Source: Marinibacterium sp050389775 (GTDB taxonomy: Bacteria; Pseudomonadota; Alphaproteobacteria; Rhodobacterales; Rhodobacteraceae). From it: 64,000 nt of DNA. Of the stretch, positions 19,764 through 28,779 are shown one piece after another. Under the pieces are notes generated by a model. That model worked only from the letters and a program-made list of their open reading frames with translations. It had not been told where the DNA came from and made no database searches. The number at the start of each line of letters is the position of its first letter. Within the stretch, counting starts at the first letter, position 1. Location: NCBI RefSeq assembly GCF_050389775.1, contig NZ_CP177150.1:1-64000 (forward strand). Direction: 5' to 3'. A program made the translations under genes and the position numbers.

Positions 19764-21737
19764 ATGACACAAGCTCTCGAGCCCGTCTCCGTCGCCATCG
19801 GCGATCTCGTCGCCCATCCCGCGAATGTGCGGGCCCAGTCCCCTGAGGCCTACGCCTCCGACAGTATCGCGCATCTGAAGGCCAGCATCGCAGTGCTGGG
19901 CCTTCTCCAGCCGCTCCTCGTCCAGAAGATTGACGGCAAGTTCGGCGTCCTCGCAGGCGGCCGGCGCCATGCGGCCCTCATGGAGCTGGTCGCGGACAAG
20001 GCGGCCAAGGGGGTCACCAATCGCACCAAGATCGACTGCCGCCTGGTCCCGGACGATTGCGACGTGACCACCGCGCTGTCGCTCGCCGAGAACATCACCC
20101 AGGCGCCGATGAATGCCATCGACGAGTTTGAGGCTTTTGCGCGGATGATGGAGGTCGACGGCCAGACGCCAGAGAGCATCGCCGCGACGTTTGGCACCAC
20201 GGTCGCGGCGGTGAAGGGCCGGCTGCGCTACGGGCTCATCCATCCGGAGATCCGCGCGGCTGCACGCGCAAAGGCGATCACGCTCGACGTGATGAAAGCC
20301 TTCGCGGATCACCCGAGCCAGGAGGTGCAGCGGGAGGTCTTCGGGGCACTCACCAAGGATGGCAATTACCTGCAGGCCTACACGGTCCGGAACGCGCTGA
20401 AGTCCCGTGGCGTGCAGGTCAGTGACGACATCGGGGCGTTTGTGCGCAAGGACTACGAGGCGCGTGGCGGTGCCATCGCGGCGGACCTCCTGGACGAGCA
20501 TTCCGTGCTCGAGAATTCTGCGCTGGTCGAGACCATTCTCCTCGAGAAACTCACCGCCGCGGCTGAAGCGGCGCGCGCGGAGGTGGGCTTTGCCTGGGCC
20601 GATGCGGTCATCCGGTACGATTACGCCACCATGGCGGAATTCGGTCGGGCCTATCCCGGGCCGGTCGAGCCCGATGAATGCGGCCAGCAACGCCTCGACG
20701 AGATCACCGCCGAGCTCGAGAAACTCGAGCGCGAGATGGAGAATGAGGAGCTCGCGGACGAGGCGTACAACGATCTCTACAAACGTGTGGATGAGTTGGA
20801 GGCCGAGGCACGCGATCTGCAGGAGGCATACAGCGCCGAGGATCTTGCGCGCTCCGGCGTGATCGCCACCTGGGCGCAGGGCAGGATTTCCCTGCATGTC
20901 GGGCTTGTGCGTCCCGAAGATCAGCCGGAGAGGTCCGGCAAAGCGCCCGGCACGTCTGCGGATGAGGGCGCGCCGGACAGCGGCGAGATCATCTACCCCG
21001 CCTCGCTGACCGAGGATCTGAAGACCGAGCGGGCGATGGCGCTTGGCGCTGCCATGACGATGCACCCGGAGGCCACGCTGGATCTCACGCTGTTCAAGCT
21101 GGTCACCGATGTGCTGGGCCACGGCATGGGTGTCACGCAGGCGATCAAACTCAATGCGCGTCCGGAGTATCGCACCCACGCCAAGATGGACGAGATCGAT
21201 GGCACGTCGCTTGAACAGGTGGCTGCCGCGCATGACGCGCTCGACCTCTCCTGGGCGGATGATGCGAAATCCCCCGCCGATCAATTCGCGCTGTTTCGGT
21301 CGCTCGATGCGCGTGAAAAGGCCAAGCTAGTGGCCTACGCCACGGCGGCGACCACGCAGTCCTGTTTGGCGCGAGACCGTCAGCGCGACAGCCTGATGCA
21401 TGATTTCGAGATCGAGGTGATGCCGGACATCCGGGCGCACTGGACACCGAATGCGGCGCTTTTCAACCGCTTCAAGAAGGCATGGCTCCTCAAAATCCTC
21501 GGCGAGGAACTGGGGCTCACGCAGGAGGCGGTGACCCTGGCGTCCTCGACCAAGAAAGAGGTCGTTGCCTTCTGCGACAAGCTCTTCGCCGAGCCCTTCG
21601 CGACCCTGACGGAGGCGCAGCGGGCGGCGGTCGCGGCCTGGTGTCCGCCGATGATGCAGACCTCGGGCACCGAACCGTTCGAAGCCCCCGGCGCCGAGCC
21701 GTCCGAAGGCGAAACCGAGGTCGCCGAAGCGGCCTGA
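19764..21737 (+). CDS. Long ParB/RepB/Spo0J-type protein
   Basis: A 657-aa protein whose N-terminal third is a ParB domain: SVAIGDLVAHPANVRAQ, then LGLLQPLLVQK and the GRRHAALMEL motif (about residues 65-75), a NIT/ENITQAPMN region and a helix-turn-helix (ESIAATFGTTVAAVKGRLRY, about 138-157). The C-terminal two thirds contain a long acidic coiled coil (about 310-360) and unrecognised helical sequence. It is about twice the length of a partition ParB and has no ParA beside it, so gene regulation or nuclease-type ParB-domain activity is as likely as segregation. The ATG at 19764 follows AGAAGGACA. Confidence 0.85.
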   Translation: MTQALEPVSVAIGDLVAHPANVRAQSPEAYASDSIAHLKASIAVLGLLQPLLVQKIDGKFGVLAGGRRHAALMELVADKAAKGVTNRTKIDCRLVPDDCDVTTALSLAENITQAPMNAIDEFEAFARMMEVDGQTPESIAATFGTTVAAVKGRLRYGLIHPEIRAAARAKAITLDVMKAFADHPSQEVQREVFGALTKDGNYLQAYTVRNALKSRGVQVSDDIGAFVRKDYEARGGAIAADLLDEHSVLENSALVETILLEKLTAAAEAARAEVGFAWADAVIRYDYATMAEFGRAYPGPVEPDECGQQRLDEITAELEKLEREMENEELADEAYNDLYKRVDELEAEARDLQEAYSAEDLARSGVIATWAQGRISLHVGLVRPEDQPERSGKAPGTSADEGAPDSGEIIYPASLTEDLKTERAMALGAAMTMHPEATLDLTLFKLVTDVLGHGMGVTQAIKLNARPEYRTHAKMDEIDGTSLEQVAAAHDALDLSWADDAKSPADQFALFRSLDAREKAKLVAYATAATTQSCLARDRQRDSLMHDFEIEVMPDIRAHWTPNAALFNRFKKAWLLKILGEELGLTQEAVTLASSTKKEVVAFCDKLFAEPFATLTEAQRAAVAAWCPPMMQTSGTEPFEAPGAEPSEGETEVAEAA

Positions 21738-21805
21738 CCCTGCAGCCGCCCCGTACTGCGTCGCCTGTGCGGGGCGCACTTCTCTCAAACTCACAGGTAA
21801 ATCCC

Positions 21806-22399
21806 ATGGTACTTCTCAGCTTTTCCGCCGCGGACGTCGCGGCCCAGATCGCGCATGCGCGCGGCTGCTTCACCTTCCTGCCGAACTGGAATGGCCCGGT
21901 CGGCAACCCCGCCCTGATCCTGATCGTCGGTAATGGCGTCCACCTGCGCTCGAACGGAATTGATGGCTCCACCACGCGGATCGTCACGACGGAACGCGCC
22001 GATCCCTCCTATGCTTTCGCCGCAGGCATCAACCCGTTTCGGGACACCGATTGGATGGCGGCCCGGCAAGCCGCGTTTCGCGATCTGACGGGCCAGTTCT
22101 ACACTGACATCCTCGACGACGTGCAGATGCTTATCGATCGCGGACACGACACCATTCGGTTGGCGACCGATGGCCACACGATCCGGGTCTTTGCGCGCCG
22201 TGCAGCCGATTACCTGATCGGCGGCACCTATGATGTCCCCTCCGGTCTCGGCGGCACGTTCCGGGTCATCCTCATGGACGCCACCGATACCCAGGCGCTC
22301 GTGCAGAACCGCGGCAACTGCGAGGATTTCGACGAGATGCTGCCCTACCGGGTGCCGCTCGACGCGCTGATCGAGGTCGATGACCGGAGGGTGGCATAA
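21806..22399 (+). CDS. DUF3085-like plasmid protein
   Basis: A 197-aa soluble protein. The N-terminal half (SFSAADVAAQIAHARG, then PALILIVGNGVHLRSNG) matches my memory of DUF3085, found on large alphaproteobacterial plasmids; function unknown. The stop overlaps the next start as TAATG, so both are translated together. A GC-rich hairpin lies in the 68-bp gap before it (GCCCCG/CGGGGC). Confidence 0.7.
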   Translation: MVLLSFSAADVAAQIAHARGCFTFLPNWNGPVGNPALILIVGNGVHLRSNGIDGSTTRIVTTERADPSYAFAAGINPFRDTDWMAARQAAFRDLTGQFYTDILDDVQMLIDRGHDTIRLATDGHTIRVFARRAADYLIGGTYDVPSGLGGTFRVILMDATDTQALVQNRGNCEDFDEMLPYRVPLDALIEVDDRRVA

Positions 22400-23070
22400 T
22401 GGGCTGGCTCTTCTACACCCACCGCCGTGTGAGGACCTATGCGGACGAGAAGGCGGAGATCGCCCGGCTCTGTAGCTTCGAGACCGATACCCGCAAGACA
22501 GTCCTGCTCAAGGCCTGCAAGGTGGGCTCGACCTGGTATGCCGCGGCCAGGATAACGACACTTGATGGCGCGCCGGTTGAGGATGCGACCTACGTGACCG
22601 ATGCCGACGGGTCGATCACCTTCGCGGCCGTCTTCCTGACGCGCTACGACGATGGCTGCTGGGGCTACAAAGACGTCGAGGAGGCTGCTGGCCCGGTGGA
22701 GTCGCGCGCACCTGTCAGCCTTCTGGCCCTGCTCTCCGAGTTGAAGGATCCCGGCAGCTATGCCCATGCTTGGCGCCAGCGCTGCCGGGACTGGGCGGCG
22801 ATCCCGGACTACGACGAGGGAGACCGGATACGGCTTGCAGCGCCGGTCACGCTGACCGACGGCAGCACCTGCCAGATCGTGACCGCCACCCATTACCGGC
22901 GCGGAGGAAAAAGGCGGCGATGCTACCGCATCGAGGAAACCGGCGGTCTCGTGCGTCTGTCGAAGGCCTCTCTGGCGGGATCGGAGCGTCTCAGCTCTGC
23001 CAGAAGTGAGGCAAGTCCGGTCCTGGCGGAGTTCTTTTCTGAGCGGGGATCTGACGATGCACCACCTTGA
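22399..23070 (+). CDS. DUF6927-like plasmid protein
   Basis: A 223-aa basic soluble protein beginning MGWLFYTHRRVRTYADEK, a start conserved in plasmid proteins that I believe are annotated DUF6927. It has CWGYKDVEE near residue 95 and a basic C-terminal part (HYRRGGKRRRCYRIE) suggestive of nucleic-acid contact. Its function is unknown. It is coupled to the DUF3085-like gene by a TAATG overlap. Confidence 0.65.
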   Translation: MGWLFYTHRRVRTYADEKAEIARLCSFETDTRKTVLLKACKVGSTWYAAARITTLDGAPVEDATYVTDADGSITFAAVFLTRYDDGCWGYKDVEEAAGPVESRAPVSLLALLSELKDPGSYAHAWRQRCRDWAAIPDYDEGDRIRLAAPVTLTDGSTCQIVTATHYRRGGKRRRCYRIEETGGLVRLSKASLAGSERLSSARSEASPVLAEFFSERGSDDAPP

Positions 23071-23156
23071 GTGGGAGGCCAATCAACCTGTCTCTTGCGG
23101 AATACTAAGGAATTCTGTGTAATCCTATTAAGGCAGAGAGTGCGTGGAGAGCCAAG

Positions 23157-23399
23157 ATGAAACAGTTCGCAGCGGGGGATTTGACCCGAAATACGAGCGA
23201 TCTCTTCGAGGCGGCGACCGTAGCCCCGGTTGCCATTACGAAACACCGTAAGCCACGTTTCGTGGTCATGTCGATGGAGCGGTTCCAGGCCCTGACGGCC
23301 GGGCGCGGCTCGCAGGTGGCACTTGATGTGGCTGATATGCCAGAGGACCTCGGGAGCTTTCTCGATCAGGGTATTGAAGAGCATTTCCGTGACCGCTGA
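23157..23399 (+). CDS. Phd/YefM-type antitoxin
   Basis: An 80-aa protein with the Phd/YefM layout: N-terminal DNA-binding half (FAAGDLTRNTSDLFEAA and APVAITKHRKPRFVVMS) and an acidic C-terminal toxin-binding tail (DMPEDLGSFLDQG). The frame is intact and ends 8 bp inside the toxin remnant that follows. It may still repress its own promoter; a run of AT-rich sequence at 23090-23130 is the likely promoter region. Confidence 0.85.
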   Translation: MKQFAAGDLTRNTSDLFEAATVAPVAITKHRKPRFVVMSMERFQALTAGRGSQVALDVADMPEDLGSFLDQGIEEHFRDR

Positions 23400-23687
23400 C
23401 TTCCTCGCCGCAGGGCAGGTCTTTGAATATCATTCTCTCTGGAATTGGAAGGTGGATCGAGGAGAGACGGAGGGCCGCAAGAAGAGGCCCGGCGTGCGGG
23501 CCTCGAGATCGGCTTGCCGCTCTGGGTGATCCTAGACGAATTGAACGCCGATATTCTCGAGACCTACTATACGTTCGAAGAGCGGACACCGCGCGGCTCC
23601 TCCAGCCCGGCCTTCACCGACGCGATCCTTCGCGAGGTGCAGCGCCTCCGCGCCGCAGGCGGACTGAAACTGTCGAACCGGTCCTGA
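23389..23687 (+). pseudogene. PemK/MazF-like toxin gene with internal deletion and frame change
   Basis: From the GTG at 23389 the frame reads VFEYHSLWNWKVDRGETEGR then KKRP, the typical start of a PemK/MazF-like toxin. It then leaves that frame and stops at 23527. From about 23490 a second frame continues with AGLEIGLPLWVILDELNADI and AFTDAILREVQRLRAAGG to a stop at 23687, which resembles the C-terminus of the same family. The middle of the expected protein (roughly 40-60 residues after the RP) is missing. The toxin is therefore almost certainly inactive, while the antitoxin is whole. Confidence 0.7.
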
Positions 23688-24009
23688 TCCTCGAGTACCC
23701 GAAATTCGTGTACGCTGCTTGGGCGGCATCAAATGGTTCTGTCCTTATCATTTGAAGGGTGCTTCTGATCGGCCCCTAAGCTAAAGCGGTCATTGCCTGC
23801 GACTGGCGCAAGCGTCGGCAGCGCGGGACAGTCTTGCCGATCGCTGTGCATGCTGCGTTGGTTGCGAGCAGCGGCAGCAATGCGCTGAAACGGACCTTGT
23901 TTAGCAAGGCTCACATCCCGAAAGTCATTGCAAGACGCAGAGAAACGGTCGGCACCCATAAGCTCTATTACGATGCTGAGGGACGGGGCGCTTGTCCATG
24001 TTTGGCCGT
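23688..24009. other. Intergenic stretch without a recognisable gene
   Basis: About 320 bp between the toxin remnant and the 3' end of the LysR gene. Short open frames exist on both strands, but none has a ribosome site or a protein-like composition that I trust. The text looks like decayed coding or IS debris. No strong hairpin was seen. Confidence 0.4.
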
Positions 24010-24915
24010 TCAAAACATCGGGGGCGCGCCGATGCCGGATTCCAGCTGCTCGACGAACTTGTCGATGCGGAGCGAGCGGACGGCGCGGGGGTTCAGCAAA
24101 GCCACTATGTCAGCGTCCGGAAGAGACCAGTCCGGCAACACGCGCACCAGTCGGCCGGTGCGCAGATCGGCGGAAACGCTCCATTCGGAGCGCTCCACGA
24201 TACCGAACCCCTCCAACGCCCAGGCGCGCAGGACCTCGCCGTCGTTGCAGGCATAGACCGGCTGCACGCGCAGGTTCATCTCAATGCCGTCCGGGCCCGC
24301 CAGCGGCCAAAGCGTGGCATCCGCCCGGTTCTCGCGAACCACGCCGATCCTGTGTGCAGCGACCTCCTCTGGGCTCTGCGGAAGTCCAACGCGCTCGGCG
24401 TAGTCGGCCGACGCCACCAGCAAGCGACGGTTGGGTGCAAGCTTGCGTTGCGTGATCCGGAGGTCCGGCAGGCGCCCCACGTGGATCAGCACATCCCAAA
24501 GCCCATCGTTCATCGCACCCACGGGATCTTCGCTGAGGCGGAGCGTCGGGCGCAGCGACGGGTGTTCCGCAGCAAAGCGCGCAAGCATCGGGGCAACATG
24601 CAACCGCCCGAATCCAAAGGGGGCAATGACATGCAGCGGCCCCTCGATCCGGCCCGCTCGGACGGCCATGTCTTCGGCGAGGCTGTCCACGTTATCAAGA
24701 ATATGCTGGGCCCGGTCAACAAGATAGCCGCCTTCTGCGGTAAGCCTTAGCGGACCTCGACCTCGCTCGACAAGCCGCAGGCGCAAACGGTCTTCGAGCA
24801 GCGCCAGCCGTTGCGACACCGCCGGGGGCGTCACACCCAGATCGCGGGCCGCAGCAGCAAGGCTCGGCGCGGTCGAAAGCGCGGTGAGGAAACGGAGATC
24901 AGAGATACCAAGCAT
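24010..24915 (-). CDS. LysR-type transcriptional regulator
   Basis: A 301-aa LysR regulator. The N-terminal winged HTH (residues 1-60) reads LRFLTALSTAPSLAAAARDL followed by GVTPPAVSQRLALLEDRL. The C-terminal periplasmic-binding-like effector domain follows. It is divergent from the D-threonine aldolase-family gene across a 92-bp gap, the usual layout for a LysR protein controlling its neighbour and itself. The ATG at 24913-24915 is the only start giving a normal LysR N-terminus. The effector is probably an amino acid or hydroxyamino acid. Confidence 0.9.
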   Translation of the reverse strand: MLGISDLRFLTALSTAPSLAAAARDLGVTPPAVSQRLALLEDRLRLRLVERGRGPLRLTAEGGYLVDRAQHILDNVDSLAEDMAVRAGRIEGPLHVIAPFGFGRLHVAPMLARFAAEHPSLRPTLRLSEDPVGAMNDGLWDVLIHVGRLPDLRITQRKLAPNRRLLVASADYAERVGLPQSPEEVAAHRIGVVRENRADATLWPLAGPDGIEMNLRVQPVYACNDGEVLRAWALEGFGIVERSEWSVSADLRTGRLVRVLPDWSLPDADIVALLNPRAVRSLRIDKFVEQLESGIGAPPMF

Positions 24916-25007
24916 TAAGTTAAATCTTAATGCTGATTTCAGTTCATGTGAATACGCGCTGAATTCAACGGATGGTAAAGGCACTGCATTACCAGAGGAT
25001 CCCCACC

Positions 25008-26135
25008 ATGACCGACCCAGCCCCCTTTACGTTTGACACTCTCCCCACGCCTGCGCTGCTGCTGGACGAAGCAAGGATGATGCGCAACATCGCACGCATG
25101 GACACCCGCGCCGCACGGCTTGGCGTCACCCTGCGCCCCCATCTGAAAACCGCAAAATCCGTCGAGGCCGCGCGCCGCCTGACCGGCGGGACGCCCGGCC
25201 CCATCACCGTCTCGACCTTGGCGGAGGCCGAAGCGTTTCACGCGGCAGGGTTTGCAGATATTCTCTATGCCGTGGGCATCGCTCCGCAAAAGCTGGAGCG
25301 CGTGCAGGCCCTGCGCACCCATGGTTGTGATCTGAAAGTCATCCTCGACAACGAGGCGCAGGCGCGCGCGGTGGCGCAGGCCGGTGTTCCCGCCTTGATC
25401 GAGATCGACAGCGATGGCCATCGCGGCGGGCTGCGACCCGAAGACCCGGCGCTGGTCCGGATCGGCCAAATCCTGAACGAACGCGCCTGCCTTCTTGGTG
25501 TCCTGACTCATGCCGGCGAGAGCTATGGCGTGCGCGGCGCCGCCGCCCATGCTGAGTTCGCGGAACAGGAGCGCGCCGCCGCCGTTGCTGCCGCCGAAGC
25601 CCTGCGCAGGGCTAGACTGCCGTGCGCCGTGGTCAGTGTCGGCTCGACACCGACCGCCCATGCCGCACGCGACCTGACCAGCGTGACGGAACTGCGGGCC
25701 GGGGTCTACATGTTCTTCGATCTCGTCATGGCGGGGATCGACGTCTGCACGGTCGATGACATAGCCCTCAGCGTGCTGACGACCGTGATCGGGCATCAAC
25801 CGGCCAAGGGCTGGACGATGATCGACGCTGGCTGGATGGCCCTGTCACGCGACCGAGGGACTGCGGCGCAGGAGGTGGATCAGGGCTATGGGCTGGTCTG
25901 CGACGAGACAGGCCGCATCCTGCCGGGCCTCATCGTAAGCGGCACCAACCAGGAACACGGTACTGTCTCGCTGCGTTCCGGCGAAGACGGGCCTGTTCCG
26001 GACCTGCCCGTGGGCGCACGCCTGCGCATCCTGCCCAATCACGCCTGCGCAACCGCTGCGCAGCATCATCGCTACACTGTGCTGCCGGTGGACGGCGGCT
26101 CCCTGCAATCTTGGCCGCGCTTTGGCGGCTGGTAA
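25008..26135 (+). CDS. PLP-dependent D-threonine aldolase / D-serine dehydratase-like enzyme (DSD1 family)
   Basis: A 375-aa fold-type III PLP enzyme. The N-terminal TIM barrel has the cofactor lysine in RPHLKTAKS (about residue 47), and the C-terminal domain has the metal-site His and Cys in PNHACATAAQHH (about 347-358). The family includes D-threonine aldolase, D-3-hydroxyaspartate aldolase and D-serine dehydratase; sequence alone does not separate them here. It is followed after 10 bp by an ornithine cyclodeaminase-family gene. That pairing recalls the aldolase/iminosuccinate reductase pair of beta-hydroxyaspartate metabolism, but the two other enzymes of that cycle are absent. Confidence 0.85.
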   Translation: MTDPAPFTFDTLPTPALLLDEARMMRNIARMDTRAARLGVTLRPHLKTAKSVEAARRLTGGTPGPITVSTLAEAEAFHAAGFADILYAVGIAPQKLERVQALRTHGCDLKVILDNEAQARAVAQAGVPALIEIDSDGHRGGLRPEDPALVRIGQILNERACLLGVLTHAGESYGVRGAAAHAEFAEQERAAAVAAAEALRRARLPCAVVSVGSTPTAHAARDLTSVTELRAGVYMFFDLVMAGIDVCTVDDIALSVLTTVIGHQPAKGWTMIDAGWMALSRDRGTAAQEVDQGYGLVCDETGRILPGLIVSGTNQEHGTVSLRSGEDGPVPDLPVGARLRILPNHACATAAQHHRYTVLPVDGGSLQSWPRFGGW

Positions 26136-26145
26136 GGAGACCGAA

Positions 26146-27081
26146 ATGATCCTGATCACCGAGGCCCAGTCCTCTGCCATCGTCACGCCCGAACTCGCCT
26201 TCTCAGCGGTGCGCGACGCCTTAATCGCCGCCGTCGCGCCGGGTGCCGCGAGCTTCCCGGTGGTGGTCGCCCACGGCAGCGACCCGCAAAACCGCTTCAC
26301 CATCAAATCCGCCTCAGGGGCAACCTTGGCCGGGCTGAAGGTCGGTGCCTACTTCCCGACGAACGACGCACGCGGTCTGCCACGACACGCCTCGACCATC
26401 CTGTTGATCGACCAGACTACGGGCCGCATAGGCGCCGTGATCGAAGGATCGGTGGTGAACTGCGACCGCACCGCCGCAGCGGATGCCGTAGCGACGGATG
26501 CCCTCGCGCGCCCGGATGCGGAGGTCCTGACCCTGTTCGGAACGGGCCACCAAGCCGCCTACGAGGCACAGGCGATCGCGCGTATCCGGAAGCTGTCCCG
26601 CTTGCTGGTGGTTGGCAGAGAAGCCGCGCGCACAAAAGCCTTCGTCGAGAGATTGCGCAGCTCGGGCTTGCCGGCGGAGGCCGCAGAGGCGGAAACTGCG
26701 GTCCGTGCCGCTGACATCATCGTCACCGCAACAACGGCCACTGCACCACTCTTCGAGGCAGCCTGGGTCCGGCCGGGAACGCATGTCTCCTCCATGGGAT
26801 CTGACTCTCAAGGAAAACAGGAACTGCCTGCGAATCTCTTCCGACACGCTCGTCTCTTCTGTGACCTCCCGGAACAGTCACTGCGCATCGGAGAGTTCTA
26901 GCACGCGGGGCCCGATGCTAACCCGACGGCGATAGGGTCGGTGCTGTCCGATAAAGCTCCGAGGCGTGGACATGCCCGCGAGATCACGATCTTCGACAGC
27001 TCGGGTATCTCGCTGCAAGACTTGCACATGGCGAAGGCGATCCTTGATCTTCATGCGACGCGCGGTGCAGCGGACAGTTAG
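26146..27081 (+). pseudogene. Ornithine cyclodeaminase/mu-crystallin family gene interrupted by one TAG
   Basis: The first 251 codons encode an NAD(P)-binding ornithine cyclodeaminase-family protein (FGTGHQAAYEAQAIARI near residue 127, TATTATAPLFEAAWVRPGTH near 190). Translation stops at a TAG at 26899-26901. The same frame then continues without interruption for 59 codons with the expected C-terminus (EITIFDSSGISLQDLHMAKA) to a TAG at 27079-27081. The full frame of 311 codons is normal for the family. A single C-to-T change in a CAG codon would explain it. The enzyme is probably inactive unless the stop is read through. Confidence 0.82.
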
Positions 27082-27483
27082 AAGTCGTGGGGCAAACCCA
27101 TACCTGCGCGTGCGGCTCCGACATTTGAATGGCAACTTCGCCTACATTGGCGGCGCTGTGGCGCAGAATCCCGCTCGCTTCGGCTGCGCAGTAGTTCCTT
27201 AATCATGCTGCAATTGCACCAGCTAGTCGCCGAATGCCCGGAAAGCCCGCGCCTAGGGCGTCCGACGATCTCATGCTGAAGGTCTGCTTCCCCGGCCTTG
27301 CTAACTCAAAGTCAGGGTAAGTTTGGGCTGGCACCGGCCGAATGCAGCCGTAGCGAAGCTTCAGTACGATCCGGAGCACTTCGGGCTCGAAGTTGTCCTT
27401 CGCCACGCGCTGTCTGAACGGCCGCTTTGGCCGAATACGCGCGCAACGCGGTTTTTCACCTATTTGATCTGCCTAGCCCCCTA
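27082..27483. other. Intergenic stretch before the first IS copy
   Basis: About 400 bp with no gene that I can support. A minus-strand frame of 67 codons (27203-27406, starting MAKDNFEPEVLRIVLKLR) is the most protein-like text but has no identifiable family. This may be decayed DNA at the edge of the transposon. Confidence 0.35.
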
Positions 27484-27485
27484 GG

Positions 27486-27845
27486 TCATGTTGACAAATG
27501 GCGGATCCAGAGACGGATCGACGTGATGTCAATGAAGCCGAGGAAGCTTTCCGCCGTCTTGTCGTAGCGGGTCGCGACACGCCTGGCGTTCTTGAGCTTG
27601 TTGAAGCAGCGTTCGACCAGATTCCGCAGGCGATACAGCGAGCGATCGACACCAATCCGCTTCTTGCGGGACTTTCGCATCGGGATCACGGGCAGGACGT
27701 TGCGCGCTTCCATGCCGTCTCTGATCTTGTCTGCATCGTAGCCGCGATCCGCGAGCAGCACGCTCGGGCGGGGCAGATTATCCGCCATCACCAGATCGAA
27801 GCCGAGATAGTCCGACGTCTGGCCTGGCGTGATCTCTGTCCTCAT
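27486..27845 (-). CDS. IS5-family transposase, second frame
   Basis: 119 codons holding the C-terminal half of the DDE transposase: LADRGYDADKIRDGM carries the second catalytic Asp, and YRLRNLVERCFNKLKNARRV holds the Glu of the triad in the Y-(2)-R-(3)-E-(6)-K pattern of IS5 elements. It overlaps the first frame by 4 bp. A single active protein would need a ribosomal frameshift. The stop codon lies inside the terminal inverted repeat. Confidence 0.85.
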   Translation of the reverse strand: MRTEITPGQTSDYLGFDLVMADNLPRPSVLLADRGYDADKIRDGMEARNVLPVIPMRKSRKKRIGVDRSLYRLRNLVERCFNKLKNARRVATRYDKTAESFLGFIDITSIRLWIRHLST

Positions 27846-28273
27846 GGGAAGCCCGTGTGCATTGACGAGGAGGTGGATCTTGGTCGTAAAGCCACCTCGA
27901 GAACGGCCGAAACCTTGTCGTGGAGTCCCCCTTTAGCGCCCGCTGCCTGATGGTGGGCGCGGATTACGATGCTGTCGATCATCTGCAGGGCGCTTGGCAC
28001 AGCTCCGCTCTGGTTCAGTGCCTCCATGATGTCCTCCCAGAGCCCGGCCAACGTCCAGCGCCGGAATTGCCGATAGACGCTCGACCACTTGCCGAACTCC
28101 CCGGGAAGATCGCGCCAAGGCGCCCCGGTTCGGGCAATCCAGAAAATCCCATCAAGAACGAGGCGGTGGTTGGTGGGTTTACGCCCGTTCGGGGCGCGGA
28201 CGGCGAGGATGAAGCGCTCAAAGAACGTCCATTCCTCGTCCGACATAAGGTCTCGTGCCAAGCTGGTCTCCAT
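27842..28273 (-). CDS. IS5-family transposase, first frame
   Basis: 143 codons with the N-terminal region of an IS427-type transposase: MSDEEWTFFERFI, then GRKPTNHRLVLDGIFWIART and LQMIDSIVIRAHHQAAG, which contains the first catalytic Asp. The last 20 codons are out of the transposase frame, so the frame switch occurs near the Ser/Arg-rich end, as in other two-frame IS5 elements. Confidence 0.85.
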   Translation of the reverse strand: METSLARDLMSDEEWTFFERFILAVRAPNGRKPTNHRLVLDGIFWIARTGAPWRDLPGEFGKWSSVYRQFRRWTLAGLWEDIMEALNQSGAVPSALQMIDSIVIRAHHQAAGAKGGLHDKVSAVLEVALRPRSTSSSMHTGFP

Positions 28274-28471
28274 CGCAGATGCCAGCTTGAATCATGCTCA
28301 AAGCCTGATGTGAATCCCTTTTGTCAACACGACCTAACCGGGATCACCGCAAGCGCGCCGTCACCACTCTCAAGTGCGCATCAGCCCATGTGCCACGTTT
28401 TTTAACGGGGTCCAGCCCACCAATAAGCCATCGGCAACTGCCCTTCGCCAAGAGCATACCACAGGCTGTTG

Positions 28472-28744
28472 CTACCGCGCACAGGCGGGCGGCGGCCCGG
28501 AACGGTTTTTTAAAATGTCACGCTCCTCCGAGACCCGCGCCAGCTCCTTCTTCAGGTGCCGGATCTCGGCGTCTTTCTCTGCCTCTCCCGAGGACGCCTT
28601 CGCGAACTTCTTCTTCCAAGCGTAGAGCGAATACGCGCTGACCCCGAGACTCTCCGACACTTCCCTGACCGGATAGCCCCGCTCGGTGATCTGCGCGACG
28701 GCGTCTCTCTTGAAATCGTCGCTGAACTTGGTGCTGCTCATCAT
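28472..28744 (-). pseudogene. Truncated IS3-family OrfA
   Basis: An OrfA-type helix-turn-helix and leucine-zipper protein (KFSDDFKRDAVAQITERGYP and AEIRHLKKELARVSEERDIL) that loses homology right after the ERDILK motif. OrfB is absent. It is an IS3 fragment inside the composite transposon, older than the flanking IS5 copies. Confidence 0.75.
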
Positions 28745-28779
28745 GACCTCCTTGCCTCAAAATTAGCGAAGAAGGCGTC

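Larger units (their letters stand above)
27484..28334 (-). mobile_element. IS5-family (IS427-like) insertion sequence, left copy
   Basis: 851 bp. The ends are imperfect inverted repeats starting GGTCATGTTGACAAA and, on the other strand, GGTCGTGTTGACAAA. It carries a transposase split over two overlapping frames on the minus strand. CTA precedes it and TAA follows, giving a possible TA target duplication. Confidence 0.88.

Noticed and set aside
25008..27081. A beta-hydroxyaspartate cycle operon
   Set aside because: Only two of four enzymes would be present, the regulator family differs and the reductase-like gene is broken.
27203..27406. A 67-codon minus-strand frame next to the left IS copy
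   Set aside because: Protein-like only in its first 20 codons and without a family match; left as an unassigned stretch.
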